DNA of 64,000 bases, from positions 62,001 to 126,000 of the forward strand of contig NZ_MUHU01000025.1 of NCBI RefSeq assembly GCF_002105195.1, in the 5' to 3' direction. Source of the stretch: Derxia lacustris. Lineage in GTDB: Bacteria; Pseudomonadota; Gammaproteobacteria; Burkholderiales; Burkholderiaceae_E. The translations under genes and the position numbers were made by a program. Positions 36,614 through 45,445 of this stretch are shown here, piece after piece. Every line of letters starts with the position of its first letter. Positions within the stretch are counted from its first letter, which is position 1. The notes below the pieces were generated by a model. It made no database searches, was not told the DNA's origin, and saw nothing but the letters and a program-made list of their open reading frames with translations.

Positions 36614-37129
36614 TCATCGGCGCAGCGTGAATTCGGCATTCACCTTGCCGCCGGCGCCGGCCTTGCCCTCGACCGCGCTGACCGCCGCGCTCTCGATGGT
36701 GGCGCCGTTGTCGCTGGCGATGCGGGCCAGCCAGTCGGCGATGGCCGGATACGGCGTCTCGGTGAACTTGACGACCAGCACGCCGGCCGCGTTCTGCGTG
36801 ATTTCGGCGCGCAGGCCGCTTTCCTGCACCGCCTGCTCGACCGCCGGACGCAGCGGCCCTTCGGCTTGCAGATTGCGCACGGTCTGCGGCGGATTGGCGG
36901 CGATGCCGGCCACCTCGCTGGCCTCGGCCTGCAGGCGCGGCAGATCGCGCAGCGCGCGCGCCCGGCCGGCCAGCGCCGGATCGACCAGCAGCGACCAGAA
37001 CAGCGCCAGCGCCACCGCGACCGCGCCGAGCGCGACGATGCGGCGCTCGCGCGGCGCCAGCGCGGCCCAGCGCGCATCGAAGTTGGCGCGCGCGGCATCG
37101 AGCGCCGCGATCTTGAGTCGAGCGCTCAT
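36614..37129 (-). CDS. gspM: Type II secretion protein GspM
   Basis: A 171-aa bitopic inner-membrane protein that partners GspL. A short cytoplasmic segment ('WAALAPRERRIVALG') is followed by one transmembrane helix (about 30-50), a coiled region and a ferredoxin-like periplasmic domain ('AGVLVVKFTETPYPAIADWL'). 'APRERR' before the helix is a family hallmark. Its start overlaps the gspL stop by 4 bp. Confidence 0.93.
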   Translation of the reverse strand: MSARLKIAALDAARANFDARWAALAPRERRIVALGAVAVALALFWSLLVDPALAGRARALRDLPRLQAEASEVAGIAANPPQTVRNLQAEGPLRPAVEQAVQESGLRAEITQNAAGVLVVKFTETPYPAIADWLARIASDNGATIESAAVSAVEGKAGAGGKVNAEFTLRR

Positions 37130-38334
37130 GACGCCTCCCGCTTGCGCAGCACCAGCTGCTGACCGCCATCGTTCTGCGGCTCGGCCGAGGCGTCGAAGCC
37201 GGCCGCGCGCAGCGCCTGCAACATGCCGTCGAGCATGGGCACGGCGGCCGGCGCCAGACTGGCGCGCAGCGTGCCGGCGCTGAAGCTCAGCGTGCGCAAG
37301 CTGCCGTTGACGTCGTTGGGCGGCAGCAGCGCGGCCAGCGCGGTGCTCAATTCAAGGTAGCGATCCTGGCCGCGCGTGCTGGCCAGCTGCACCTGCCGGC
37401 GCGCCAGCAGCACCGGCTCGGCCACCAGCGGCACCTCGGGGAAGGCAGCGTGAAAGTCGGCTTCCATGCGGTCGGCGATCTGGTGCCTGGCCTGGGTCAG
37501 CCGCCACCAGTCGGCATTGAGGCCGGCGGTCCAGACCAGCACGGCGGCGGCGGCCAGGCCGATGGCCCAGCGCCAGGGCCGCAGCGCCGCGCCGGCACCG
37601 CGCGTGCCGCCGGCAAACTCGAATTGCAGCAGCGAGGCATCGGCCAGCGCCGGCGCCGCCTCGGACCAGTGCCAGCTCACCGGCGTGAGCGTGATGCCGA
37701 GCTGCACCGACCAGCGCGCGCAGGTCTCGGCATCGAGCCCGGCGCAATCGATGCTGCCGACCGCCCCGGCCTGCAGCCGCGCCGCCGCGAGCCGCAGCGC
37801 CGGCGGCGGATCGCCGGCCGCATCGAGCGCGAACGGCAGCACGCCGTCGGCATGGCGCAACCAGGCTTCGGCGCCGTCCACCGCCAGGAAGGGCGCGGCC
37901 GGCGCGAGCATGGCTTCGGTCACGACGACCACGCGGCGCGCGGCGCGCAGCTGGGCCAGCCGCTGGGCCGCGCGCAGCCAGCGCCGGTCGAGCACCGCGA
38001 CTTCGCGCAGGCCGTCGGCGCCAATGCCGGGCAGCACGGCGGCAAAGGTGTCGGCCGGGTCGCCGATCACCGAATCCTCGATGAGATTGGGCAGCACGCG
38101 GCGCAGCACCGAGGCCTTGACCGGCGGCAGCTTGAGCCGCAGCAGCCGCGCGGCGCGCGCCGGCAGCACGATTTCGAGCGTGTCGGCGAGCGGCAGATCG
38201 GCCAGTTCGGCGCGGCCCCGGCGCGTGGCGCCGCCGCGCTCGACGAGCGAAAAGTCGAACGGCGATCGCGGCCGATCGCCCAGTTCCCAGGCTTCGGCCG
38301 CTTCGGCTTCGAAGCGCAGACGCAGTAAGGCCAT
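37126..38334 (-). CDS. gspL: Type II secretion protein GspL
   Basis: A 402-aa protein. The cytoplasmic actin-like domain (about 1-235) binds GspE and contains 'LPLADTLEIVLPARAARLL' and 'LPNLIEDSVIGDPADTFAAV', the family's 'LPFLLEE'-type helix. One transmembrane helix lies at about 248-268 ('WAIGLAAAAVLVWTAGL'). The periplasmic ferredoxin-like domain follows. It starts 5 bp after gspK and overlaps gspM. Confidence 0.93.
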   Translation of the reverse strand: MALLRLRFEAEAAEAWELGDRPRSPFDFSLVERGGATRRGRAELADLPLADTLEIVLPARAARLLRLKLPPVKASVLRRVLPNLIEDSVIGDPADTFAAVLPGIGADGLREVAVLDRRWLRAAQRLAQLRAARRVVVVTEAMLAPAAPFLAVDGAEAWLRHADGVLPFALDAAGDPPPALRLAAARLQAGAVGSIDCAGLDAETCARWSVQLGITLTPVSWHWSEAAPALADASLLQFEFAGGTRGAGAALRPWRWAIGLAAAAVLVWTAGLNADWWRLTQARHQIADRMEADFHAAFPEVPLVAEPVLLARRQVQLASTRGQDRYLELSTALAALLPPNDVNGSLRTLSFSAGTLRASLAPAAVPMLDGMLQALRAAGFDASAEPQNDGGQQLVLRKREAS

Positions 38335-38339
38335 GTGGT

Positions 38340-39290
38340 TCAGTCCTCGCGGTTCCAGAGCACGCGGGTGCTGCGCGTGGCGCCGCCTTCGCGGAAAACG
38401 AGCGCCTCGGTGAGCAGCAGCGCGCGTTCGTATCGGACCCGGCCGGTGACGCGGAAGAAGCTCGATTTCACGTCGAGCGCCACCGCGTTCTCGGGCGCCT
38501 TGTCGGCCAGCGTGCACTGGCTGGTCTGCACGAAGGGCGTGCGCTGGCGCAGCGCGACCAGCCGGGCGGCATCCGAAGCCGAGTAGTTGTCGATTGTTGC
38601 ATGCAGCACTTCGGCACTCGCGGTATTGCAGTTGACCTGGGTGATGGCCGCCGTCATGCGCGGCAGCACGGTGACGAAGGGCCGCAGCTTCTCGATGACG
38701 CCGGCATCCACATTGGGCAGCCGGCCCAGATCGTCGACCACCAGCCAGGGCAGCTGGGTGGCGGCACGGGTGTTGCCGTTGCCGTCGATGGCCGGCTGGC
38801 TGGCCGACAAGGCACTGGCCACGCTGCTGGCCAGACTGGCCGGCAAACCTTCGAGCGTGAGCAGGCGCTGGAAGCGCGCGATCCAGGCCGCGTCGGGCTG
38901 GCCCTTGGTATCGACCAGGTTGAGCAGATTGAACTTGGCCTGCTCGTCGGCGATGGCGCCGGCCAGCCAGGCTTCGCGGTCGCGCGTGCCCTGGGCGTCG
39001 GCGATGCGGGTCTCGGCGATGGGCACGGCCCAGACCTCGCCGAGATGGTCGTAGGCGTTCTTGTTGTCTTCCTTGAGCACCAGCCGGGCCCAGTCGATGG
39101 CGGCGCGCGCCAGCCAGCGGTCCTGGCCGAGCGCGAGATGGTTCTCGACCATGCGCGCCTGCACCTGCTGGCGCCACATCAGCCCGCTGACGGCGATGGT
39201 GGCCAGCGCCACGATGAGCAGCGCGGTGACCACGGCCACGCCGCGCGCCGGCCGGCGGCCGTGGATGCGAAGGCGGCGCGGCGCGCTCAT
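38340..39290 (-). CDS. gspK: Type II secretion minor pseudopilin GspK
   Basis: A 316-aa tip pseudopilin. The prepilin site is 'PARG/VAVVTALLIVALA', cut after G17. It lacks the Glu at mature position 5, which is normal for GspK and fits its place at the pilus tip. The large alpha domain has 'ADEQAKFNLLNLVDTKGQPD' and 'ITQVNCNTASAEVLHA', both GspK signatures. It overlaps gspJ by 4 bp. Confidence 0.95.
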   Translation of the reverse strand: MSAPRRLRIHGRRPARGVAVVTALLIVALATIAVSGLMWRQQVQARMVENHLALGQDRWLARAAIDWARLVLKEDNKNAYDHLGEVWAVPIAETRIADAQGTRDREAWLAGAIADEQAKFNLLNLVDTKGQPDAAWIARFQRLLTLEGLPASLASSVASALSASQPAIDGNGNTRAATQLPWLVVDDLGRLPNVDAGVIEKLRPFVTVLPRMTAAITQVNCNTASAEVLHATIDNYSASDAARLVALRQRTPFVQTSQCTLADKAPENAVALDVKSSFFRVTGRVRYERALLLTEALVFREGGATRSTRVLWNRED

Positions 39291-39937
39291 TCGCGCACCA
39301 TCGCCGCGCGCTCGAAGCGCTCGCCATTGCCCAGCTCGATGCTCAGCCGCACCGCGCTGCCCTGCTGGCTCATCTCGGCCGGCAGCTGCATCGCCAGCGA
39401 TTGCGCCAGTTGCAGCCGGCGCAGCAGATCGCCGTCGGGCGTGACCCAGAGCGAGGTGTTCCAGACCTGGAAGCCGAGGAAGTTGACCGGCGCCAGCAGC
39501 CGCTGACGCTGGGCGTCGGGCCAGTCGGCCACGCTGGCCAGCTGGCGTGCCTCGTCGGGCGTGGCGACGGCGCGGGTCTCGCGCCAGAGCGCATCGTCGG
39601 CCAGCCGGTAGCGCACGAACTGCCAGCGCAGCGCGCCGCCACCGGGCGCCGGCGCCTGGCGCAGCACGCGGATCTCGCCGCGCCCGAACAGGATGCCGGG
39701 CAGCGCGCTGGCCGTGCCCACCGAGGTGATCGCGCCGCTGTCGCGCGCGGCCAGCCGCAGATCGGTCTCGAACTGGCTGAACACCGCTTCCAGCCCGCGC
39801 TGCTGCGCGAGTTCTTCGGTGAGCTGGGTGCGCGCCCGCACCACCGCATCGATGGCGCGCCACGACAGCAGCGAGATGACCGCCAGGATGGCGATCGCGA
39901 CCAGCATCTCGATGAGGGTGAAGCCGCGCCGGCTCAC
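39287..39937 (-). CDS. gspJ: Type II secretion minor pseudopilin GspJ
   Basis: A 216-aa pseudopilin that forms the tip complex with GspI and GspK. The start is a GTG overlapping the gspI stop, giving 'SRRG/FTLIEMLVAIAILA' with a very short leader. The C-terminal region 'NFLGFQVWNTSLWV' and 'SAVRLSIELGNGERFERA' matches GspJ. An upstream ATG at 39982 would give a 20-residue leader without gene-overlap support. Confidence 0.94.
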   Translation of the reverse strand: MSRRGFTLIEMLVAIAILAVISLLSWRAIDAVVRARTQLTEELAQQRGLEAVFSQFETDLRLAARDSGAITSVGTASALPGILFGRGEIRVLRQAPAPGGGALRWQFVRYRLADDALWRETRAVATPDEARQLASVADWPDAQRQRLLAPVNFLGFQVWNTSLWVTPDGDLLRRLQLAQSLAMQLPAEMSQQGSAVRLSIELGNGERFERAAMVRE

Positions 39938-40329
39938 ATGTCGCTCCCGTTGGCCAGCACGGTCGACACGGTGGTGAGCCATTCGCGCCGGCTGGCGTCG
40001 GTGTAGACGCTGATCTCGACCCGCCGCATGTAGCGGTTGCCGGTGGTGCGGATGTCCTCGTCGCAGACCAGCGCCAGCCGGCCCTGCGGGCAGGCAAAGC
40101 TGCGCTGGCCGAGCTGGGGCGCGACCCGCGCGGCGCGCAGCTCGGCGATGCGGTTGCCGGCGCTCCAGCCGGCATAGAGCTTGGCGCGCAGCACCTCGTT
40201 CTGGCGCGCCATGCCGCCGACCGCGCGCAGGCTGGCGCCGAGCGCCACGCCCACGATCACCAGCGCGACCAGCACTTCGACCAGCGTGAAGCCGGTGGTG
40301 CGCGGCAGCGGCCGCAGGCGCCGGCTCAT
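39934..40329 (-). CDS. gspI: Type II secretion minor pseudopilin GspI
   Basis: A 131-aa pseudopilin with cleavage site 'RTTG/FTLVEVLVALVIVG' and the GspI helix 'NRIAELRAARVAPQLGQ'. It overlaps gspH by 4 bp and gspJ by 4 bp, as part of a tightly coupled GHIJK string. Confidence 0.94.
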   Translation of the reverse strand: MSRRLRPLPRTTGFTLVEVLVALVIVGVALGASLRAVGGMARQNEVLRAKLYAGWSAGNRIAELRAARVAPQLGQRSFACPQGRLALVCDEDIRTTGNRYMRRVEISVYTDASRREWLTTVSTVLANGSDM

Positions 40330-40817
40330 CGCGGCGCCTCGTCGACCGCGAAGCCGCCGAGGCCGTCGCCGCGCACCGTCGCGCTGGCGGCGCCGTATTG
40401 CAGCGCCACCACCAGCGGCTCGGACAGCGAGGAGCGCGAGAACTCGATGCGCACCGCGCTGTTGCGCGGACCGTTGAATGCCGGGCCGGCGATGCTCACG
40501 CGCATCGGCTGAAGCTGCCATTGACGCGGGCGCAGCGCGTTGTCGCGGTCGAGCGGGCGCCAGCGCCGGCCGTCGCGCACCGAGAAGCCATAGCCCTCGG
40601 TGCTGGCCTCCCAGAGCACCGGCGCGCCGCGCACCACCGCCTCGTCCTGCGCGATGGTCCAGAGCTGGGCCAGCCGGTCGGCCTCTTCGCGCAGCCGGGC
40701 GCGGTCGTCGGGGAAGGCGCCGATGCTGACCATGGCGAGCATGACGCCGGCCAGCACCACCACCAGCATCAGCTCGATCAGCGTGAAACCGCGTGCGCGC
40801 GCCCGCCCGACTGCCAT
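40326..40817 (-). CDS. gspH: Type II secretion minor pseudopilin GspH
   Basis: A 163-aa pseudopilin with cleavage site 'RARG/FTLIELMLVVVLAG' and the GspH pattern 'REEADRLAQLWTIAQDEAVV', 'PVLWEASTEGYGFSVRDG'. It follows gspG after a 26-bp gap and overlaps gspI. Confidence 0.94.
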   Translation of the reverse strand: MAVGRARARGFTLIELMLVVVLAGVMLAMVSIGAFPDDRARLREEADRLAQLWTIAQDEAVVRGAPVLWEASTEGYGFSVRDGRRWRPLDRDNALRPRQWQLQPMRVSIAGPAFNGPRNSAVRIEFSRSSLSEPLVVALQYGAASATVRGDGLGGFAVDEAPR

Positions 40818-40843
40818 GTGCCTGCGCCGCGACCGGGTCGGGC

Positions 40844-41284
40844 TCAGAGATCCCAGGAGCCGATGTCGGCGTCGATCTCGCTGCCGCCCGGCTTGCCGTC
40901 GGCACCGAACGAGAACACGTCGAGTTCGCCGCGCACGCCCGGATTCAGATACTGATAGGGCGTCTTCCACGGATCGACCGGCAGCTTGGACAGATAGCCG
41001 CCGCTGCGCCAGTTGGACGGCGCCGGGCCGCTGGTGGGCTTCTGCACCAGCGCCTTGAGGCCCTGCTCCTGGGTGGGATAGCGGCTGTTGTCGAGCTTGT
41101 AGAGATTGAGCGCCTGCATCACCTGGGCGATGTCCTGGCGCGCGGCGGTGATGCGCGCATCGTCGGCACGGCCGATGACCTTGGGCACGACCAGCGCCGC
41201 GAGAATGCCGAGGATCACGATGACCACCATGATCTCGATGAGCGTGAAACCGCGGCTGCGCGACTGGAAATGTTGGGGCTTCAT
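40844..41284 (-). CDS. gspG: Type II secretion major pseudopilin GspG
   Basis: A 146-aa major pseudopilin. The prepilin site is 'SRSRG/FTLIEIMVVIVILG'. Conserved features include 'LDNSRYPTQEQGLKALV', 'YLSKLPVDPWKTPYQYLNPG' and the C-terminal 'DVFSFGADGKPGGSEIDADI', which forms the calcium-binding loop. It is the first gene of the minus-strand gsp run and is divergent from gspC (89 bp between starts), so the promoters lie in 41285-41373. Confidence 0.97.
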   Translation of the reverse strand: MKPQHFQSRSRGFTLIEIMVVIVILGILAALVVPKVIGRADDARITAARQDIAQVMQALNLYKLDNSRYPTQEQGLKALVQKPTSGPAPSNWRSGGYLSKLPVDPWKTPYQYLNPGVRGELDVFSFGADGKPGGSEIDADIGSWDL

Positions 41285-41373
41285 GATGTTGGCTTGGGCG
41301 GCCCGAACCCGGCCGCAATGTGGAAAATCGATGCCGCCGAGGGCTTGAAGCGGCGTGCAATACTCGCACGATC

Positions 41374-42072
41374 ATGCTGACTGCTTTGTTTCGTGGCCTG
41401 CTTCATCTGCTGGCCTTTTCCGCGCTCTGCGCCGCCGTCGCGTGGTGGTTCGTGCAACTCCGCGCGCCGCTCGCGCCGATCGTCGCGCTGCCGGCGCCGC
41501 CGATCCAGCCCAGCTTCGACAGCGGCGCGCAGCCGCGTCTGTTCGGCGGGCCGGTGCAGGCGACGGCGCTTTCCAATGTGCAGGTCGCCGGCGTCATCGC
41601 GCCGCGCGAAGGCGGCTCGGGCGGCATCGCCGCGCTGGTCGTCGACGGCAAGCCGGTGCGGGCCTATCGCGCCGGCCAGTTCGTGGCGCCGGGGCTGATG
41701 CTGGTCGAGGTGCATGCCACGCGCGTGGTGTTCGAGCAGAACGGCGCGCGCGCCGAAGTGGCCATCGCCCGCGCGCCGGCTGGCGACAGCGGCGTGCCGT
41801 CGGGCGACGGTGGCGGCGTGGCCCGCACCATCTCCGAGCCGCCGACGCCGGTCGGCAGCGACGGCAGCATCACCTTCGAGGGCCGGCCCGGTCCGCAGCA
41901 GGCACGCCAGCCCGGCCCCATCGGCGGCGGCGTGCAGCCGATGGAAAACGAATTCAATGGCCTGCCGCCCGATGCCAATCCGGGCCCGCGCAACGGCCCG
42001 GGCGGCATGCGTGGCGCCGGCATGCGCGGCGGCAATCCGTCCTACGGTCTGCCGCCGCCCACCGGCGAATGA
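41374..42072 (+). CDS. gspC: Type II secretion protein GspC, short form
   Basis: A 232-aa inner-membrane protein. One transmembrane helix (about 8-28) is followed by the homology region (about 45-130) with 'RLFGGPVQATALSNVQVAGV' and 'GKPVRAYRAGQFVAPGLML', which contacts secretin N0. The C-terminus is Pro/Gly/Arg-rich, with no PDZ or coiled-coil domain, so it is shorter than PulC/EpsC. It faces away from gspG. A 250-aa reading from 41320 is possible, but the ATG at 41374 puts the helix where GspC has it. Confidence 0.9.
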   Translation: MLTALFRGLLHLLAFSALCAAVAWWFVQLRAPLAPIVALPAPPIQPSFDSGAQPRLFGGPVQATALSNVQVAGVIAPREGGSGGIAALVVDGKPVRAYRAGQFVAPGLMLVEVHATRVVFEQNGARAEVAIARAPAGDSGVPSGDGGGVARTISEPPTPVGSDGSITFEGRPGPQQARQPGPIGGGVQPMENEFNGLPPDANPGPRNGPGGMRGAGMRGGNPSYGLPPPTGE

Positions 42073-42082
42073 CGCCGGCCGC

Positions 42083-44320
42083 TCAGTCGCGCACCAGTTC
42101 GTAGTACACGGTCGCGCCGTCGCCGGCCAGGTTGTCGAGCAGCAGCGTGCCGTCGGCGCCCACCGGCCGCGCATCGCGCCGGCTGCCATCCAGATTGAGC
42201 GCATACAGCTTCCAGCCCGCGCCATCGATGCCGAGCTTGAGCGCGGCAATCCCGCCGCGCAGCCGCATCGGCCAGTGGCCCCAGTTGGTCACGGTCTTGG
42301 CGTCCGGGTCGGCGAAGCGCATGTCGGTCGGGCGCGCATCGGTCAGCTGCACCAGCAGCAGCCGCTTCGCCGTCGCCAGCGGCGTGCCGTCGACCGAGAA
42401 CACGCCGACGGTCTGCTCGGGCGTCGCCTCGGTCACGCGCAGAAACCGGCCGTCGAAGGCCTTGTCGCGGAACATCAGCACCTCCGACCTGGGCGTGACG
42501 ATGCGCGCGCGATGGCCCGGCAGATCGACCGCGATCTGGCCGGTGTCGCTCTCGATGACGCCGGCCGCCGCATCGGTGAGATTGGCCTTCTCGATCAGCC
42601 CGGCCTCGCGCAGCCGCGCGACGCGCTCCAGCCAGGCGCCGTTCTGCGCGCCCTTCATCATGAATTGCGCGCGCGCCGGCGGCGCCATGTCGGCCGCATT
42701 GGCGAACGGATCGAGCAGCAGATCGGGCGTCGGCGCCTTGGCCTGGGCGGTCGGCCGGTTGTCGGCGCCGACATTGGCCTCGGGCAGATAGCCGATGCGG
42801 CTGATGAAGCCGAGCCGCGCCACCGACAGATCGACATTGCGCACATAGGGCACCCAGCCTTGCAGCGCGCCGGCCTCGCGATAGATCAGCGCCACCGTCT
42901 TGCGCGCCGGGCTCACGTCGCCGCGCCGGTACAGCAGCGCATTCATGCGGTCGGCCGCGTCGGCGATCGGATCGCTCCACACATAGCCCGGGTACTGGCT
43001 CGAATAGCGGCCGAACTTCTTCTGCATGTCGTAGCGCAGCTGGGTCGCGTTCTCGCCGTACTGGCAGATGCCGTCCCAGCCTTGCAGCGCCGCATAGGCG
43101 CCGAACAGCACATTGCCCTCGCGCCGGTTCTTGTTCCAGTACACGTCGCCGAACTCGCTCACGTAGACCGGCTTGCCCCAGATGCGCTGCGGCAGCAGAT
43201 AGCGGATGAACTGGATGTCGTTGTCGAAGACGCTGGCGTGCTTGACCGTCATCGGCGTGTCGAACGAGCCCTCGGGCAGGTCGTTGTACATGTGCAGATC
43301 GACCGCGCTCAGCGCCTGGCGCGACGCCGCCTTCTGCACCGCCGTCTCGTTGTTGATCGAGGTGATGAGCCCCTTGTAGCCCTTGCCTTGCAGATAGGCG
43401 CTCATCCAGCCGAAGGTGCCGCGCTCCTGGTCGGTGAGGTAGCGCGCGAAATCCTCGCTGCGCGGATTGACGGTGCGCGCCATGTACTCGGGCAGCTCGA
43501 CGCTGCCGGCCTTGGGATCCTCGCCGGCCTTGGCCTCGGTCTTCCAGGCCCGGCGCAATCCGTCGGCGTCGCCGTACTTCTTGGCGAGCCACTGGTTGAA
43601 GTTGGGCCGCACCAGCTGCGGAAAGCCCTTGCTGAAGATCGAGGTGAAGACCATCCCGCCCTCGTTGACCAGCGCCACCAGCTTGAGATTGGGATCCTCC
43701 AGCAGCGAATGGCCCAGATAGGGATTGCGCCGCGCGAACACCTTGTCGACCAGCGTCTGCCAGTGCTGGCGCGCCTCGGGATCGTCGAGATTGAGCCGCA
43801 GCTTGAGCTGCTTGCTGCTGCTCCAGCGATTGGGCACGTTGCCGTAGCCGCCCGAATCGAGCGTGAGGATGTCGCTCATCACGCCGATGCCGGCCTTGCC
43901 CAGCTCGGCCACCAGCCGGTCGAAATCGTCGAGCCGCTGCGGATCGAAATCGAAATCGGCCGTGGCCTTGCCCATGAGAAAGCCGTCCACCGCGTGGAAC
44001 CGGACCATGTTGTAGCCCGAGCGCTTGAGCTGGGCGATGTAGGCCGGCAGCTCGGCCTTGGACGGCACGAAGCTGCTCAGCGCGCCCAGCACCGAGGTGG
44101 CGCAAAGCTGCCGCTGGTCGGCGCCTACTAGCGTCCCCGAGAAATCGAGCGCGCTGCCGGCGATGATTGCTACCTCGTTGCCGGCCAGTTCGCGCCAGCG
44201 GTCGCCGGCGTTGCGGATGGCCGTCGAGTCGGGCGCGCCGGGCTCGGCAGGCGCTGCGTTCGTCGGCTGGCTGATGGCTAGAGCCATGCCGAGGGCGAGA
44301 ATGAAACCAGTCTTTTTCAT
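42083..44320 (-). CDS. Secreted clan GH-A-like glycoside hydrolase
   Basis: A 745-aa exported protein with signal peptide 'GFILALGMALAISQPTNAA'. The TIM-barrel region has 'LKRSGYNMVRFHAVDGFL', the acid/base Glu in 'LVALVNEGG' (E220) and a probable nucleophile in 'KPVYVSEFGDVYW' (E389), the clan A layout. The C-terminal part (about 560-745) is beta-rich and may bind carbohydrate. I cannot assign a GH family by eye; GH5- or GH42-like enzymes are candidates. It is convergent with gspC (10 bp) and close to the EPS genes. It could be a T2SS substrate or an EPS-trimming enzyme, both inferences. Confidence 0.75.
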   Translation of the reverse strand: MKKTGFILALGMALAISQPTNAAPAEPGAPDSTAIRNAGDRWRELAGNEVAIIAGSALDFSGTLVGADQRQLCATSVLGALSSFVPSKAELPAYIAQLKRSGYNMVRFHAVDGFLMGKATADFDFDPQRLDDFDRLVAELGKAGIGVMSDILTLDSGGYGNVPNRWSSSKQLKLRLNLDDPEARQHWQTLVDKVFARRNPYLGHSLLEDPNLKLVALVNEGGMVFTSIFSKGFPQLVRPNFNQWLAKKYGDADGLRRAWKTEAKAGEDPKAGSVELPEYMARTVNPRSEDFARYLTDQERGTFGWMSAYLQGKGYKGLITSINNETAVQKAASRQALSAVDLHMYNDLPEGSFDTPMTVKHASVFDNDIQFIRYLLPQRIWGKPVYVSEFGDVYWNKNRREGNVLFGAYAALQGWDGICQYGENATQLRYDMQKKFGRYSSQYPGYVWSDPIADAADRMNALLYRRGDVSPARKTVALIYREAGALQGWVPYVRNVDLSVARLGFISRIGYLPEANVGADNRPTAQAKAPTPDLLLDPFANAADMAPPARAQFMMKGAQNGAWLERVARLREAGLIEKANLTDAAAGVIESDTGQIAVDLPGHRARIVTPRSEVLMFRDKAFDGRFLRVTEATPEQTVGVFSVDGTPLATAKRLLLVQLTDARPTDMRFADPDAKTVTNWGHWPMRLRGGIAALKLGIDGAGWKLYALNLDGSRRDARPVGADGTLLLDNLAGDGATVYYELVRD

Positions 44321-44482
44321 GCGAAGAGTGCGCTCCAATGACGGCCTTTGACCGGCCCAAGCTGAATGCATTACGGCTGGTCTGCGCCGACGATAAGCGC
44401 GACTTCCCTGCTGCCGGGTATCGATCCGTCTGTCGTCCGACGCCCGGTGCGCCGGTCGCTCCCAGTCCCTGTCACCGCCCTC

Positions 44483-45424
44483 ATGACTGACATCGCGCAC
44501 GGCATCGTCACGCTCGATACCGGCTATTACCGACCGGCCTTCGATGCCGCCTATCTGGTGGTGGAGCGCGGCCGCGCGGCCTTCGTCGATACCGGCACCA
44601 CGCATTCGGTGCCGCGCCTGCTGGCCGGGCTGGCCGCCGCCGGGCTCGAGCCGGCCGATGTCGACTGGGTGGTGCTCACGCATGTGCATCTCGACCATGC
44701 CGGCGGCGCCGGCGCGCTGATGCAGGCGCTGCCGCAGGCGCGGCTGGCGGTGCATCCGCGCGGCGCGCGCCACATGATCGACCCGGCCCGCCTCGTCGCC
44801 GGCGCCATCGAGGTCTATGGCGCGGCCGCCGTCGAGCGCGACTACGGCCGCATCCTGCCGGTGCCGGCCGAGCGCGTGGTCGAGGCGACCGAGGGCACGG
44901 TGCTCGAACTGGCCGGCCGGCCGCTGCGCTGCCTCGACACGCCGGGCCATGCGCGCCACCACCTCTGCCTGTTCGACGAAGCCGGTGCCACCGTCTTCAC
45001 CGGCGACACCTTCGGCGTGTCCTACCGCGAATTCGACGGCCCCAACGGTGCCTGGGCCCTGCCCAGCAGCACCCCGATCCAGTTCGATGCGGCCGAAATG
45101 TGCCGCTCAATCGAGCGTCTGGCGGCGCTGCCCGTCACTAGCATCCGGCCCACGCACTACGGCGCGGTGGGCAATGTGCCGGCCGTCGCCGCGCTGCTCG
45201 TCGAGCAGGTCGAGGCCATGGCCGCGCTCGCGCGCGAACTGCGCACCGCACCCGACCGCGCGGCCCGCCTGCGCGCCGGTCTGGGCGCGCTCTACGCCGA
45301 CCGTGCGCTCGCGCACGGCGTGCCGCTCGACCGCGCCGGTGTGCTGGCGCTGCTGGCCAACGACATCGAACTGAACGCCCAGGGCCTCGACGTGTGGCTC
45401 GACCAATCCCAAGCCGTCCGCTGA
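44483..45424 (+). CDS. Metallo-beta-lactamase fold hydrolase
   Basis: A 313-aa cytoplasmic MBL-fold protein. The metal site motif HVHLDH is at residues 67-72, with further ligands in 'LDTPGHARHHLCLF', 'VFTGDTFG' and 'IRPTHYGAVG'. The pattern matches glyoxalase II-like or lactonase-like hydrolases. A 352-aa reading from 44366 is possible, but its extra N-terminus is unlike the family. It is divergent from the glycoside hydrolase gene and 21 bp from the GT4 gene. Substrate unknown. Confidence 0.85.
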   Translation: MTDIAHGIVTLDTGYYRPAFDAAYLVVERGRAAFVDTGTTHSVPRLLAGLAAAGLEPADVDWVVLTHVHLDHAGGAGALMQALPQARLAVHPRGARHMIDPARLVAGAIEVYGAAAVERDYGRILPVPAERVVEATEGTVLELAGRPLRCLDTPGHARHHLCLFDEAGATVFTGDTFGVSYREFDGPNGAWALPSSTPIQFDAAEMCRSIERLAALPVTSIRPTHYGAVGNVPAVAALLVEQVEAMAALARELRTAPDRAARLRAGLGALYADRALAHGVPLDRAGVLALLANDIELNAQGLDVWLDQSQAVR

Positions 45425-45445
45425 GCCGTCACGCCACCCACGCCC

